Assembly (NCBI RefSeq): GCF_900538805.1
Contig: NZ_UPZP01000090.1
Coordinates: 1-9,063, forward strand
Origin: an uncultured Dialister sp.
GTDB lineage: Bacteria > Bacillota > Negativicutes > Veillonellales > Dialisteraceae
DNA length: 9,063 bases
Direction of reading: 5' to 3'
The notes beneath the pieces were generated by a model, which worked only from the letters and a program-made list of their open reading frames with translations, had not been told where the DNA came from and did not search any database. Below are positions 1 to 6,851 of the stretch, piece after piece (positions within the stretch are counted from its first letter, which is position 1; each line of letters starts with the position of its first letter). Made by a program: the position numbers and the translations under genes.

Positions 1-3
1 ATT

Positions 4-82
4 GTCATCTCGAGCGGAGCTGCATGTCGATATGAGAGCAAAGGTATTTGGCTCTATTGAGACTCTGAGCCCCGAGATCTCC
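4..82 (+). repeat. Dispersed repeat A, copy 1 (MITE-like)
   Basis: This segment begins GTCATCTCGAGCGG and ends near CCCCGAGATCTCC. A clearly related copy lies in the opposite orientation at 1993-2069, on the far side of the MATE gene. The two copies share nearly identical ends and a more diverged middle. The ends are imperfect inverted repeats of each other (ATCTCG and GGGCT against AGCCCCGAGAT, with AGCG inserted in the left arm), which resembles a small non-autonomous element or palindromic intergenic repeat. Similarity continues more weakly to about position 106. No open reading frame of interest is seen. Confidence 0.6.
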
Positions 83-99
83 GTCCCAATGCGGCTTGT

Positions 100-174
100 G
101 CCATTGGGAGAGTGGAGAATCTCGGTAAACGCCGCCAGTGACTCATCCATCGGTAAATACCGGTCGGCGGGAAG
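100..174 (+). repeat. Dispersed repeat B, copy 1
   Basis: Positions 117-174 match 324-381 with three substitutions in 58 bases, starting GAATCTCGGTAAACGCC and ending CGGGAAG. The preceding 17 bases also resemble the sequence before the second copy, in a more diverged form, so the whole element is about 75-80 bp. It lies in non-coding DNA before the MATE promoter. I see no coding or RNA gene within it. Confidence 0.65.
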
Positions 175-236
175 CTGCCGTTTGGCAGTCAGTTCAGTGT
201 AGAGTGTCTTTTCGGCATGATATCCCGTACACCCTT

Positions 237-266
237 TGCCGCTTCGCGGCATTCCCCTCAAGGGGA
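237..266. repeat. Pair of short GC hairpins
   Basis: Two small palindromes lie side by side. TGCCGC/GCGGCA spans 237-251 with loop TTC, and TCCCC/GGGGA spans 253-266 with loop TCAA. Neither is followed by a convincing T-run, so they are unlikely to be terminators. They are of the same type as the hairpins at 8776-8948. In both places a GCGTTACG and CTTCCCGCCG stretch followed by GTCATTCTGA comes next, so the whole module appears to recur. Confidence 0.5.
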
Positions 267-303
267 CACGAGGGCGTTACGCGCTTTCCTTCCCGCCGCA
301 CAG

Positions 304-381
304 GTCATTCTGAGCGAAGCGAAGAATCTCGGTAAACGCCGCCAGTGACTCATCCGTCGGTAAATACCAGTCGACGGGAAG
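304..381 (+). repeat. Dispersed repeat B, copy 2, with GTCATTCTGA head
   Basis: The element begins GTCATTCTGAGCGAAGCG, followed by AAGAATCTC, and continues with the 58-bp block shared with 117-174. Its head contains the small inverted repeat ATTCT/AGAAT. The head recurs at 8991-9014 as a version with two substitutions. Repeats beginning this way are, as far as I recall, widespread in intergenic DNA of several bacterial groups; I could not search for them here. Confidence 0.65.
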
Positions 382-397
382 GGGCGTCTGATTGTCC

Positions 398-418
398 GAA
401 GTCTGAAGTCTGATGTCT
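398..418. repeat. Three heptamers GAAGTCT
   Basis: Three adjacent seven-base units, GAAGTCT, GAAGTCT and GATGTCT, lie in the non-coding leader of the MATE gene. A period of seven is incompatible with a conserved coding frame. No function can be assigned. Confidence 0.6.
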
Positions 419-449
419 CTCTGCTTTCGGGAATACAGTCCAGCATCGG

Positions 450-470
450 CGGACAGCGGACAGCGGACAG
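450..470. repeat. Three heptamers CGGACAG
   Basis: Three perfect adjacent copies of CGGACAG end 22 bases before the -35 element of the predicted MATE promoter. They could be slippage-prone DNA or, less likely, a protein-binding site. Position and repetition are all that can be seen. Confidence 0.65.
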
Positions 471-492
471 CCCATTTCTTGAAATCATCAAG

Positions 493-521
493 TTGCCCAG
501 TCTCTCATTTTCCTGTATAAT
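493..521 (+). promoter_or_regulatory. Sigma-70-type promoter for the MATE gene
   Basis: TTGCCC at 493-498 and a perfect TATAAT at 516-521 are separated by 17 bases, within an AT-rich patch that contrasts with the GC-rich repeats before it. A second TATAAT at 543-548 lacks a good -35. The MATE start codon follows at 588, giving a leader of about 60 bases. Confidence 0.65.
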
Positions 522-587
522 ATTATTATAATTATTTAATGTTATAATATTTCATTTTAATGAACAGCTTGTATCTTAAGGAACCAT

Positions 588-1916
588 ATGAACTGCTACG
601 ACAGACATTACCTGAAAATTGCACTGCCTGCCGCACTGGAGGGGCTTTTTATGATTCTCCTGGCTTCCACGGATCTCATCCTGGTGGGGGCTCTGGGGAG
701 TCTTTCTGTGGCTGCGGTAAGCATTTTCCTCCAGCCCCGGCTTATCCTTCTCTGTTTTTCCCGTTCCCTGGCGTCGGCGGTGACGCTGGTGTCCTGTAAT
801 TATGCGGGCCGGGGAGAGAAGGAGCCGTCGGCGGATCTTTTGAAAAAATCCATCTTTCTGGGAGCCCTGGCACTGGGCCTGCTTCATGGACTGTTCTATC
901 TTTTCCTCAAGGATATATTCATCCTCATGGGAGCATCGCCGGATTATCTGCCGCAGGCCATGGAGTACGGCCCGCTGGCGCTTCTGGCGGTGTATTTCAC
1001 ATCCCTCACCCTCATCCTGCAGGCGGTGCAGCTGGGCTACGGGGATACGGCTTCCATTATGAAGACCAATATCTGCGGAAATCTTTTGAACGCAGCACTG
1101 AGCTTTCTCCTCATCCGTGGTCTGGGGCCCGTCCCTGCCTATGGGGTCCTGGGCGCCGCCATCGGCACCGCCGCAGGCACCCTCTTTTCGCTCCTCTATT
1201 CCTATTTCCTCCTCCGGCGGGAGGGCTTCTTCCACGGGGGACGGTGGATTCCGGATATGGCCTATTTCAAAAAGGTGGGACCCCTTTTCGGCAGCGTCCT
1301 GAGTGAGCAGGGAAGCGAACGCATCGGCATGGTGCTCTTTTCCCGCATGGCCGCCGGACTTGGCACGATGCCCTTTGCGGTGCACAGTATCTGCATGAAT
1401 ATCTGCGATATTTACTATGATTTCATCATGGGTTTCGGCAAAGCAGGCATGGTGACGGCAGGACAGGCCGTGGGCCGGGGAAGCGGCGCCGACTGGCAGC
1501 AGTACCGGAAGAGGGGGCTTCGCTGGTGCATGATTCTTTCCACCGCCGCCTGCGGAAGCATCCTTTTCTTTAAGGATGAAATCTTTTCCATCTACTCCCC
1601 GGACCCTGCCCTTCACGTCCTTGCAGGAACCATCATGATTTTCATCGCCCTGGTAAGCTACCCCGAAGCCATCGCCCTCTGGGGCGCCGGCATTCTCCGG
1701 GGCAGCGGGCAGACGGCCCAGGTGGCGGCCTATTCCTTCCTGTCCATCACCTTCCTGCGCCCTCTCATGACGGCGTTCTTCATTTATGTGCTGGACATGG
1801 GGCTTATCGGCACCTGGTGCGCCCTTCTCCTGGACCAGGTCATCCGCGCCTCCTGCGCCTCCTTCCTGGTGAACCGGCTGGCAGGGAGACGGGCCTTCCT
1901 GGCCGATGCAGGATAG
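588..1916 (+). CDS. MATE-family efflux transporter
   Basis: The 442-residue product is a very hydrophobic protein with about twelve membrane-spanning segments in two halves separated by a charged middle section near residues 215-235. Length and layout fit the MATE family (NorM, DinF, MepA relatives). These inner-membrane antiporters export cationic drugs or metabolites in exchange for sodium ions or protons. Family-like features include the first helix with PAALEGLFMILLASTDLILVG, and repeated small-residue and glycine patterns such as GVLGAAIGTAAG. The ATG is preceded by TAAGGAA at 577-583 with five bases between, which supports this start. The gene is alone on the plus strand with its own promoter. 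It is flanked by inverted copies of repeat A, which raises the possibility that it was acquired as a cassette. The substrate cannot be told from sequence. Confidence 0.92.
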   Translation: MNCYDRHYLKIALPAALEGLFMILLASTDLILVGALGSLSVAAVSIFLQPRLILLCFSRSLASAVTLVSCNYAGRGEKEPSADLLKKSIFLGALALGLLHGLFYLFLKDIFILMGASPDYLPQAMEYGPLALLAVYFTSLTLILQAVQLGYGDTASIMKTNICGNLLNAALSFLLIRGLGPVPAYGVLGAAIGTAAGTLFSLLYSYFLLRREGFFHGGRWIPDMAYFKKVGPLFGSVLSEQGSERIGMVLFSRMAAGLGTMPFAVHSICMNICDIYYDFIMGFGKAGMVTAGQAVGRGSGADWQQYRKRGLRWCMILSTAACGSILFFKDEIFSIYSPDPALHVLAGTIMIFIALVSYPEAIALWGAGILRGSGQTAQVAAYSFLSITFLRPLMTAFFIYVLDMGLIGTWCALLLDQVIRASCASFLVNRLAGRRAFLADAG

Positions 1917-1992
1917 AGGAAATAATTTGCAGTGTGGGAAATCGGAGCCATGAAGAAATTTCCTTTCACAGCGGCACAGTCCCATGGGCACG

Positions 1993-2069
1993 GGAGATCT
2001 CGGGGCTCAGAGACAAACAGAACAGAACCATCCGCTTCCATAACGGCATGCAGCCCCGCTCGAGATGAC
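1993..2069 (-). repeat. Dispersed repeat A, copy 2 (inverted)
   Basis: Read on the minus strand, this begins GTCATCTCGAGCGGGGCTGC and ends CTCTGAGCCCCGAGATCTCC, closely matching 4-82 in the opposite orientation. Similarity continues weakly down to about 1974. It fills most of the space between the MATE stop codon and the terminator at 2091-2135, and no gene is seen there. Confidence 0.6.
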
Positions 2070-2090
2070 ATGGCTGCGGGCCGCATACAT

Positions 2091-2135
2091 AAAAAGGGGC
2101 GTGAAGAAATGTGAATCATTTCTTCACGCCCCTTT
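2091..2135 (-). terminator. Rho-independent terminator of the amino-acid binding protein gene
   Basis: A perfect 19-bp inverted repeat (2093-2111 with 2117-2135) encloses a five-base loop. On the minus strand it is followed by TTTTTATG, giving a T-run directly after a GC-rich stem base (GGGGC/GCCCC). It lies 16 bases beyond the stop codon at 2152. The plus-strand T-run is shorter, so any termination of MATE transcripts here would be secondary. Confidence 0.85.
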
Positions 2136-2151
2136 ATGCTGCCCCAGTGAT

Positions 2152-2949
2152 TTACTCCTTATCCACGGCCTTGGCGAAGAACCATTTATTAGTGAGGCTG
2201 TCATAGGTTCCGTCGTCCATGATGCGCTTCAGCGCTTCATTCACTTCTTCCTTCAGCCGGGGATTGTCCTTTGAAAGGGCAATGGCGAAGTTATCTTCCG
2301 TAGGAATCGTGCCGGAAAGGGTCAGATGGCTGCTGCCGCCATGTGACAGTTCATAAATGGCTGCCTGGTCTCCCGTAATGCCCACGTCCACTTCTCCTGC
2401 CTCCACGGCCCGAAAGATATCTGCATAATGGTCCATGGATACGATTTTCCGTAGCCGGTGCTCCTTCGCCTCTGCTTCACTGGTGGAGCCCCGTTTGGCC
2501 GCCACCACCCTGCCGGCCAGTTCCTCTTCATTCCGGACCGGGGGATTTCCTTTTTTTACAATGAGGGAATAGCCGCTCAGCCTGTAGTAGGAATCGGAGA
2601 AGGCCACCTGCTTTTCTCTCTGTTCCGTCACCGTAATGGCACCTATGGTCATGTCTACCTGTTTGCCTGCCACTGCATCCAGAAGCCTGTCAAAGGGCAT
2701 GTCCCTGATTTCGATTTCCGCCCCCATACGCCGTCCGATTTCTTTGGCCAGGTCGATTTCAAATCCCACCAGGTGTTTGTCCCTGCCCACATAGCGGAAG
2801 GGCGGGTAGGCCGCTTCCGTAGCCACCGTCAGCACTCTGTCGCCGCTGCCGGCCTTTGCTTCTTCCCTGTTTCCGCCGCATCCCTGGACTATGGCCATGG
2901 CCCCCATCAGAATGACCGCTGCCATTACTTTTTTCAACCGCCTGTTCAT
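2152..2949 (-). CDS. Amino-acid ABC transporter substrate-binding lipoprotein (family 3)
   Basis: The 265-residue product is a solute-binding protein of the polar amino-acid type. A lipoprotein signal peptide ends in VQGC, with the acylated cysteine at residue 24. The mature part starts with the family-typical pattern LTVATEAAYPPFRYV, then VGFEIDLAKEIGRRMG, VDMTIGAITVTEQRE and KRGSTSEAEAK. In this family the Arg-Gly-Ser/Thr stretch (here 153-156) and a later aspartate (near D194) contact the bound amino acid. The start was placed at MNRRL because AGGAGG lies just before it; a longer reading frame begins eight codons earlier, but the AGGAGG would then be inside the gene. No permease or ATPase gene is adjacent, so it either works with a transporter encoded elsewhere or acts as a solitary binding protein. 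Substrate is unknown. Confidence 0.92.
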   Translation of the reverse strand: MNRRLKKVMAAVILMGAMAIVQGCGGNREEAKAGSGDRVLTVATEAAYPPFRYVGRDKHLVGFEIDLAKEIGRRMGAEIEIRDMPFDRLLDAVAGKQVDMTIGAITVTEQREKQVAFSDSYYRLSGYSLIVKKGNPPVRNEEELAGRVVAAKRGSTSEAEAKEHRLRKIVSMDHYADIFRAVEAGEVDVGITGDQAAIYELSHGGSSHLTLSGTIPTEDNFAIALSKDNPRLKEEVNEALKRIMDDGTYDSLTNKWFFAKAVDKE

Positions 2950-3003
2950 AGAAACCTCCTGGTAACTCCCCATCTTATAACATTCTATAAATCATCTATA
3001 TTA

Positions 3004-3032
3004 ACTATATATAATATTCGTTAATTTTTCAA
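3004..3032 (-). promoter_or_regulatory. Promoter for the amino-acid binding protein gene
   Basis: On the minus strand, TTGAAA (3027-3032) and TATAGT (3004-3009) are separated by 17 bases, each one base from consensus. The site lies in a strongly AT-rich stretch about 55 bases before the start codon. This supports transcription independent of the porin gene further upstream. Confidence 0.65.
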
Positions 3033-3150
3033 CTTTAAAAATTCAAAAGTTTTTAATTCTATCTATTGGGACAAAACTAATAGCGCACCGGGGAATATCC
3101 GCCATGCGCCGCTTCATGGTCATTTCAGCAGTCCCCTATGGATATGAAAT
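3033..3150. other. Non-coding spacer with crossing inverted repeats
   Basis: No gene is evident here. The segment holds GGGGA (3090-3094) complementary to TCCCC (3132-3136), ATATCC (3095-3100) complementary to GGATAT (3140-3145), and a CCATG/CATGG hairpin (3102-3119) between them. The first two pairings cross, so together they would form a pseudoknot-like fold, or else be alternatives. A longer pair CTATT/AATAG lies at 3063-3083. A structured RNA is possible but unproven. Confidence 0.3.
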
Positions 3151-3197
3151 AAAAAAGACTGTGAAGAAATGGTTCATTCATTTCTTCGCAGCCTTTT
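3151..3197 (-). terminator. Likely terminator of the porin gene
   Basis: Arms at 3157-3171 and 3179-3193 pair over 15 positions with one mismatch and one wobble, closing a seven-base loop. On the minus strand the hairpin is followed by a run of six T. It lies about 175 bases past the porin stop codon, and nothing better is seen closer. Its core GTGAAGAAATG/CATTTCTTC is the same as in the terminator at 2091-2135. It could also act on plus-strand transcripts (TTTTCTT follows). Confidence 0.65.
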
Positions 3198-3372
3198 CTT
3201 CATTCAATCAGGGAAGGGCTGATTAAATCGTTATCGAATTTCACTCCTGCATTTTTATTCAACGCAAGGAATAAGTCAACCCGAACAGCCAGCTGTGTAA
3301 GGAGCCCCCCCTGCCGCAGCAGTACATAAAAATTCTTATAAAAGCAAATTCTATGAATAAATCAGTGATTCC
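3198..3372. other. Non-coding 3' region of the porin gene
   Basis: About 175 bases between the porin stop codon and its probable terminator. I see no reading frame, RNA gene or strong hairpin. A run of seven C at 3304-3310 is the only notable feature. Confidence 0.5.
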
Positions 3373-4593
3373 TTAGTACTTATAGTTCAGTGCCAGTGAC
3401 CAGGCGCTGCTGTCAAAGCCATCTTTCCGGTTGTCGATGTCAAAGGCATATTCACCATGGAGGGACACATTTTTCTGCAGGGCCACATCGCCGAAAACGC
3501 TCCAGTAAGTCAATGTCCTGTCTTTGGGAATACCACTCCATACTTCCCCTGTATCATAGGTAGTGCCGTCCAGGTTGGCATTATACCCCACCTTGTTGTA
3601 AGTCACATTGAGGTCAAAGGTGCCCGGTTTCTTCAAGGAAAAATTGCTGTATCCCAGGCCGGCCTGCCAGGACTTGTCCGCCTTTTTGGCATTGGAATCC
3701 CAGTATTCACCGAAAATCTGGAAATTGTCCACTGGGACGGAAAGGTGGGTGCTCCACATATTATCAAAATGGGCAGTTTCCTTCCCCTTGTTTCCCGGCA
3801 GCTTCACATAGGCCGCCCTCAATTTGGCAGCGCCGAAGTCGTAGCCTGCTTCCGCCAGGAAGGTATCAAAGGTGGAGGAATCGTAAAGCCATCCATTATT
3901 CATGAGACGGCCAAAGGAAACGGAAGCATCAAATCCATCCTTTCCATAGGCCAGTTTTGCCCCTTTCAGGGTTGCATCAAACATGAATCCGTCATAAATG
4001 GTGACAGGCATACGGCCCAGGGTCACATTGGCATCACCGAAGGTATGGTTTACATAGAGCCAGTCCATGGTGGTCTCAGAGGTATCGTTCCCCTTGAAAT
4101 CCATCTGGTTCTTGATACGGCCCTGTACATAGGTGGAATCATTGACCTGGCCCTTCACTTTGATTCTCATACGTCCCTTCCAGGTATCCGCTCTGGTTTC
4201 CTTGGAGTTATTGATATACCACATTTTAGCGTCGCCGGACCAGTACAGATTACCTGCCTTCTTTTCCAGGTTGGAAACGCGAAGGCCAAGGTTTGCCAGT
4301 TCATCGGCGTATTCGCCGGCCAGTTTGTCAAGGGTGGCTTTCTGCTCTGCATTCAGCTGGTCTTCCTTCGCCATGAGGCGGGCAATAATCTGGGCCAGCT
4401 CGAAGCGGGTAATATTTCTTTCTCCCTTGAAAGTGCCGTCGGGGTAGCCTTCCACCACCCCCTGGTCAGACAGGTCGGAAACCGCCTGGTAAGCCCAGTC
4501 ATCGGTGGAAACATCGGAAAAGGGATTGGCTGCAAAAGCAGAAACGCCGGCAGTCAGGGCTGCCGCTGCAGCCAGTGCTATGATTTTCTTCAT
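3373..4593 (-). CDS. SLH-domain outer-membrane porin (OmpM/Mep45-like)
   Basis: The 406-residue product has a classic signal peptide (residues 1-21, cleavage after SAFA). One SLH domain follows at about 23-76, with NPFSDVSTDDWAYQAV, a GYPDGTFKG turn and the TRFE form of the TRxE motif. A short coiled coil covers about 77-113 (AEQKATLDKLAGEYADELAN, then LRVSNLEKK). The rest alternates polar and hydrophobic residues with many aromatics and ends in NYKY, as expected of a beta-barrel. In Negativicutes such proteins (OmpM, Mep45) form outer-membrane pores and tether that membrane by binding modified peptidoglycan through SLH. The start was chosen at MKKII because it opens the signal peptide and AAGGAG lies upstream at 4606-4611; the open frame extends 56 codons further, but only through repeat DNA. 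The 59-bp array begins 29 bases before the start codon. Confidence 0.92.
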   Translation of the reverse strand: MKKIIALAAAAALTAGVSAFAANPFSDVSTDDWAYQAVSDLSDQGVVEGYPDGTFKGERNITRFELAQIIARLMAKEDQLNAEQKATLDKLAGEYADELANLGLRVSNLEKKAGNLYWSGDAKMWYINNSKETRADTWKGRMRIKVKGQVNDSTYVQGRIKNQMDFKGNDTSETTMDWLYVNHTFGDANVTLGRMPVTIYDGFMFDATLKGAKLAYGKDGFDASVSFGRLMNNGWLYDSSTFDTFLAEAGYDFGAAKLRAAYVKLPGNKGKETAHFDNMWSTHLSVPVDNFQIFGEYWDSNAKKADKSWQAGLGYSNFSLKKPGTFDLNVTYNKVGYNANLDGTTYDTGEVWSGIPKDRTLTYWSVFGDVALQKNVSLHGEYAFDIDNRKDGFDSSAWSLALNYKY

Positions 4594-4622
4594 AATAAAT
4601 GTACTCTCCTTATATATAATAA
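4594..4622 (-). promoter_or_regulatory. Short leader of the porin gene with ribosome-binding site
   Basis: Only 29 bases separate the porin start codon from the 59-bp repeats. On the minus strand they hold TTATTATATATA followed by AAGGAGAG at 4604-4611. The TATATA could be a -10 element, but its -35 would fall inside the first repeat and no good match is present there. Either the promoter overlaps the array or transcription comes through the array. Confidence 0.45.
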
Positions 4623-5082
4623 GTTTCCTGTCCGACTTGTGGCCAATGCATTTCATATCGGCAGGAAACTGTTTGCGAAAGGTTTCCTGTCCGGCTTGGG
4701 ACAGATGCGTTTCATACCGACAGGAAACTATTCGCGTATGGTTTCCTATTCGGCTTGGCACCAGTGCGTTTCATATCGGCAGGAAACTATTTGCGTATGG
4801 TTTCCTACTCGACATGGCATCAATGTGTTTCATACCGACAGGAAACTATTCGCGTATGGTTTCCTATTCGGCTTGGGACAGATGTGTTTCATACCAACAG
4901 GAAACTATTTGCGTATGATTTCCTATTCAGCTTGGGACAGATGTGTTTCATACCGACAGGAAACTGTTTGCGTATGGTTTCCTGTCCGACTTGGCGCCAG
5001 TGTGTTTCATACCGACAGGAAACTATTCGCGTATGGTTTCCTACTCGACATGGCATCAATGTGTTTCATATCGGCAGGAAAC
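4623..5082. repeat. Array of eight 59-bp hairpin-forming tandem repeats
   Basis: Units begin at 4623, 4682, 4741, 4800, 4859, 4918, 4977 and 5036. The last is cut short after its second arm. Each starts GTTTCCT (ATTTCCT in the sixth), holds GTTTCATA near its middle, reaches AGGAAAC at about base 46, and ends with a linker like TATTTGCGTATG. GTTTCCT and AGGAAAC can pair within a unit (up to 10 bp in the second unit) or across the linker with the next unit. The least conserved core is at about bases 14-28. By that core, units 2-4 resemble units 6-8, which suggests duplication of a four-unit block. Since 59 is not a multiple of three and all three plus-strand frames stay open, long apparent plus-strand proteins here are artefacts. 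The function is unknown. Confidence 0.9.
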
Positions 5083-5136
5083 TGTCTCACTGTCTCACTG
5101 TCCCACTATCTCACTAGCCCACCAGCCCACTACCCC
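5081..5136. repeat. Seven degenerate octamers
   Basis: Seven eight-base units follow without gaps: ACTGTCTC twice, then ACTGTCCC, ACTATCTC, ACTAGCCC, ACCAGCCC and ACTACCCC. Decay runs steadily from the array side towards the ATPase gene, and the last unit ends at the base before that gene's stop codon. This completes the filling of the gap between the ATPase and porin genes. Confidence 0.8.
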
Positions 5137-5945
<809 letters not shown>

Positions 5946-5949
<4 letters not shown>

Positions 5950-6731
5950 GCCGTCTCACCTCCCAGTACCGGTACGGCGGCTAGAAGCATTTTCGTGTAG
6001 TCCTCTTTCGGATGGTAAATGACTTCCTCCGCTTTCCCGTATTCCACCACCCGTCCCTGTCTCATGACCATGATATGGTCTGCCATATAGGCTGCCACGC
6101 CCATGTTGTGGGTGACGATGATGATGGCGGTATTCATCTTTTTTCTGACTTCCATCATTTCCTTCACAATGGCGGCCTGGGTGGTTACGTCCAGGGCGCT
6201 GGTGGGTTCATCGGCGAGAAGGAGTTTGGGATGAAAGGCCATGGCCATGGCAATGCCCACACGCTGCCGCATGCCGCCGGAGAGTTCAAAGGTGTAGCTC
6301 TTCAGAATCTGCTCCGGATCCGGCAGACGCACCATGGAAAGCATGTCCACCATGCGCTCATGGGCTTCCTTCTCATCGGTCATGCCGTGAAGGGCCAGGT
6401 ATTCCCTGAACTGGACGCCAATGGGACGGATGGGATTCATCATGGCGCCGCTGTCCTGGAATATCATGGAAACGTCCTTCCCATCCAGCATGCGGTGCGT
6501 TTCAGGAGACTGCTCCCGGGTATCTTCTCCTTCGAAAATCACGGTTCCCTCTGCAATGTGCCCGCCTCCAGGCAGCACATGCTGGATGGCGCGGATGACC
6601 GTGGTCTTTCCTGACCCCGATTCCCCTACAATGGCAAGAATTTCTCCCTGCTCCAGGTTAAAGGAAACGTGGCGTACAACGGGCTCTGCCTTACCATAGG
6701 CAATGCCCAGATCTTTGATTTCTAACAGCAT
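5946..6731 (-). CDS. ABC importer ATPase, peptide/nickel type (first ATPase)
   Basis: The 261-residue product has Walker A GESGSGKTT (36-44), Q-loop glutamine at 92 in FQDSGAMMNP, signature LSGGMRQR (150-157), Walker B LLLADE (170-175) followed by PTSALD, and the switch histidine at 208. It should pair with the next ATPase below two membrane permeases. Length resembles NikD (about 254) more than DppD or OppD (about 330). The start at MLLEI was chosen because the family typically begins just before such a strand and AGGAG lies five bases upstream. However, an in-frame ATG at 6849-6851 has a stronger AGGAGG at 6859-6864 and would add 40 residues containing SEP tripeptide repeats. That ATG lies inside a hairpin. 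I consider the shorter form more likely. Confidence 0.92.
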
Positions 6732-6758
6732 ATTGGCTCCTAATACTTTATGAAATAA

Positions 6759-6803
6759 GGGTTCAGAGGGTTCAAAAGGTTCAGAGGGTTCAGAGGGTTG
6801 CGG
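6759..6803. repeat. Nine-base tandem repeats
   Basis: Units GGGTTCAGA, GGGTTCAAA, AGGTTCAGA, GGGTTCAGA and the partial GGGTTGCGG follow in phase. The period is three codons, and on the minus strand the frame of the ATPase gene reads them as PSEPSEPFEPSEP, so copy-number change would not shift the frame. Two related units in the opposite orientation (TTGAACCCT and TTGAACCC) lie at 7102-7118, on the other side of the spacer. Confidence 0.75.
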
Positions 6804-6851
6804 ATTGCCCTTCGGGCAATGAGTTTTATAATGCCGCCTTAACGGCGGCAT
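6804..6851. repeat. Two hairpins before the ATPase gene
   Basis: ATTGCCC/GGGCAAT spans 6804-6820 with loop TTC. ATGCCGCC/GGCGGCAT spans 6831-6851 with loop TTAAC. The outermost three bases of the second stem form the alternative ATG on the minus strand, so that start would be paired when the RNA folds. Neither hairpin has a T-run that would make it a clear terminator. Confidence 0.6.

Noticed and set aside
576..1991. A 471-codon open frame antisense to the MATE gene
   Set aside because: It mirrors the MATE gene and its composition is the expected shadow. No family resemblance and no start signal were seen.
3010..3060. ArgR-like operator before the amino-acid binding protein gene
   Set aside because: The AT-rich sequence has short runs similar to half-sites, but no paired sites with the right spacing could be defended.
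3039..3130. Minus-strand short reading frame beginning MTMKRRMADI
   Set aside because: It is under 30 codons, lacks a ribosome-binding site and overlaps the crossing inverted repeats. No family was recognised.
3304..3310. Run of seven C as a phase-variation switch
   Set aside because: It is in non-coding DNA past the porin stop codon and not within a promoter spacer, so length change has no evident effect.
4623..5082. CRISPR array, because units begin GTTTC and contain GAAAC
   Set aside because: The whole 59-bp unit is repeated, including the short linker after GAAAC. There are no unique spacers of normal length and no cas genes, and the variable part lies inside the palindrome.
4623..5082. 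Iteron-type replication origin
   Set aside because: Units are much longer than usual iterons, no replication initiator gene is present, and no DnaA-box cluster was recognised.
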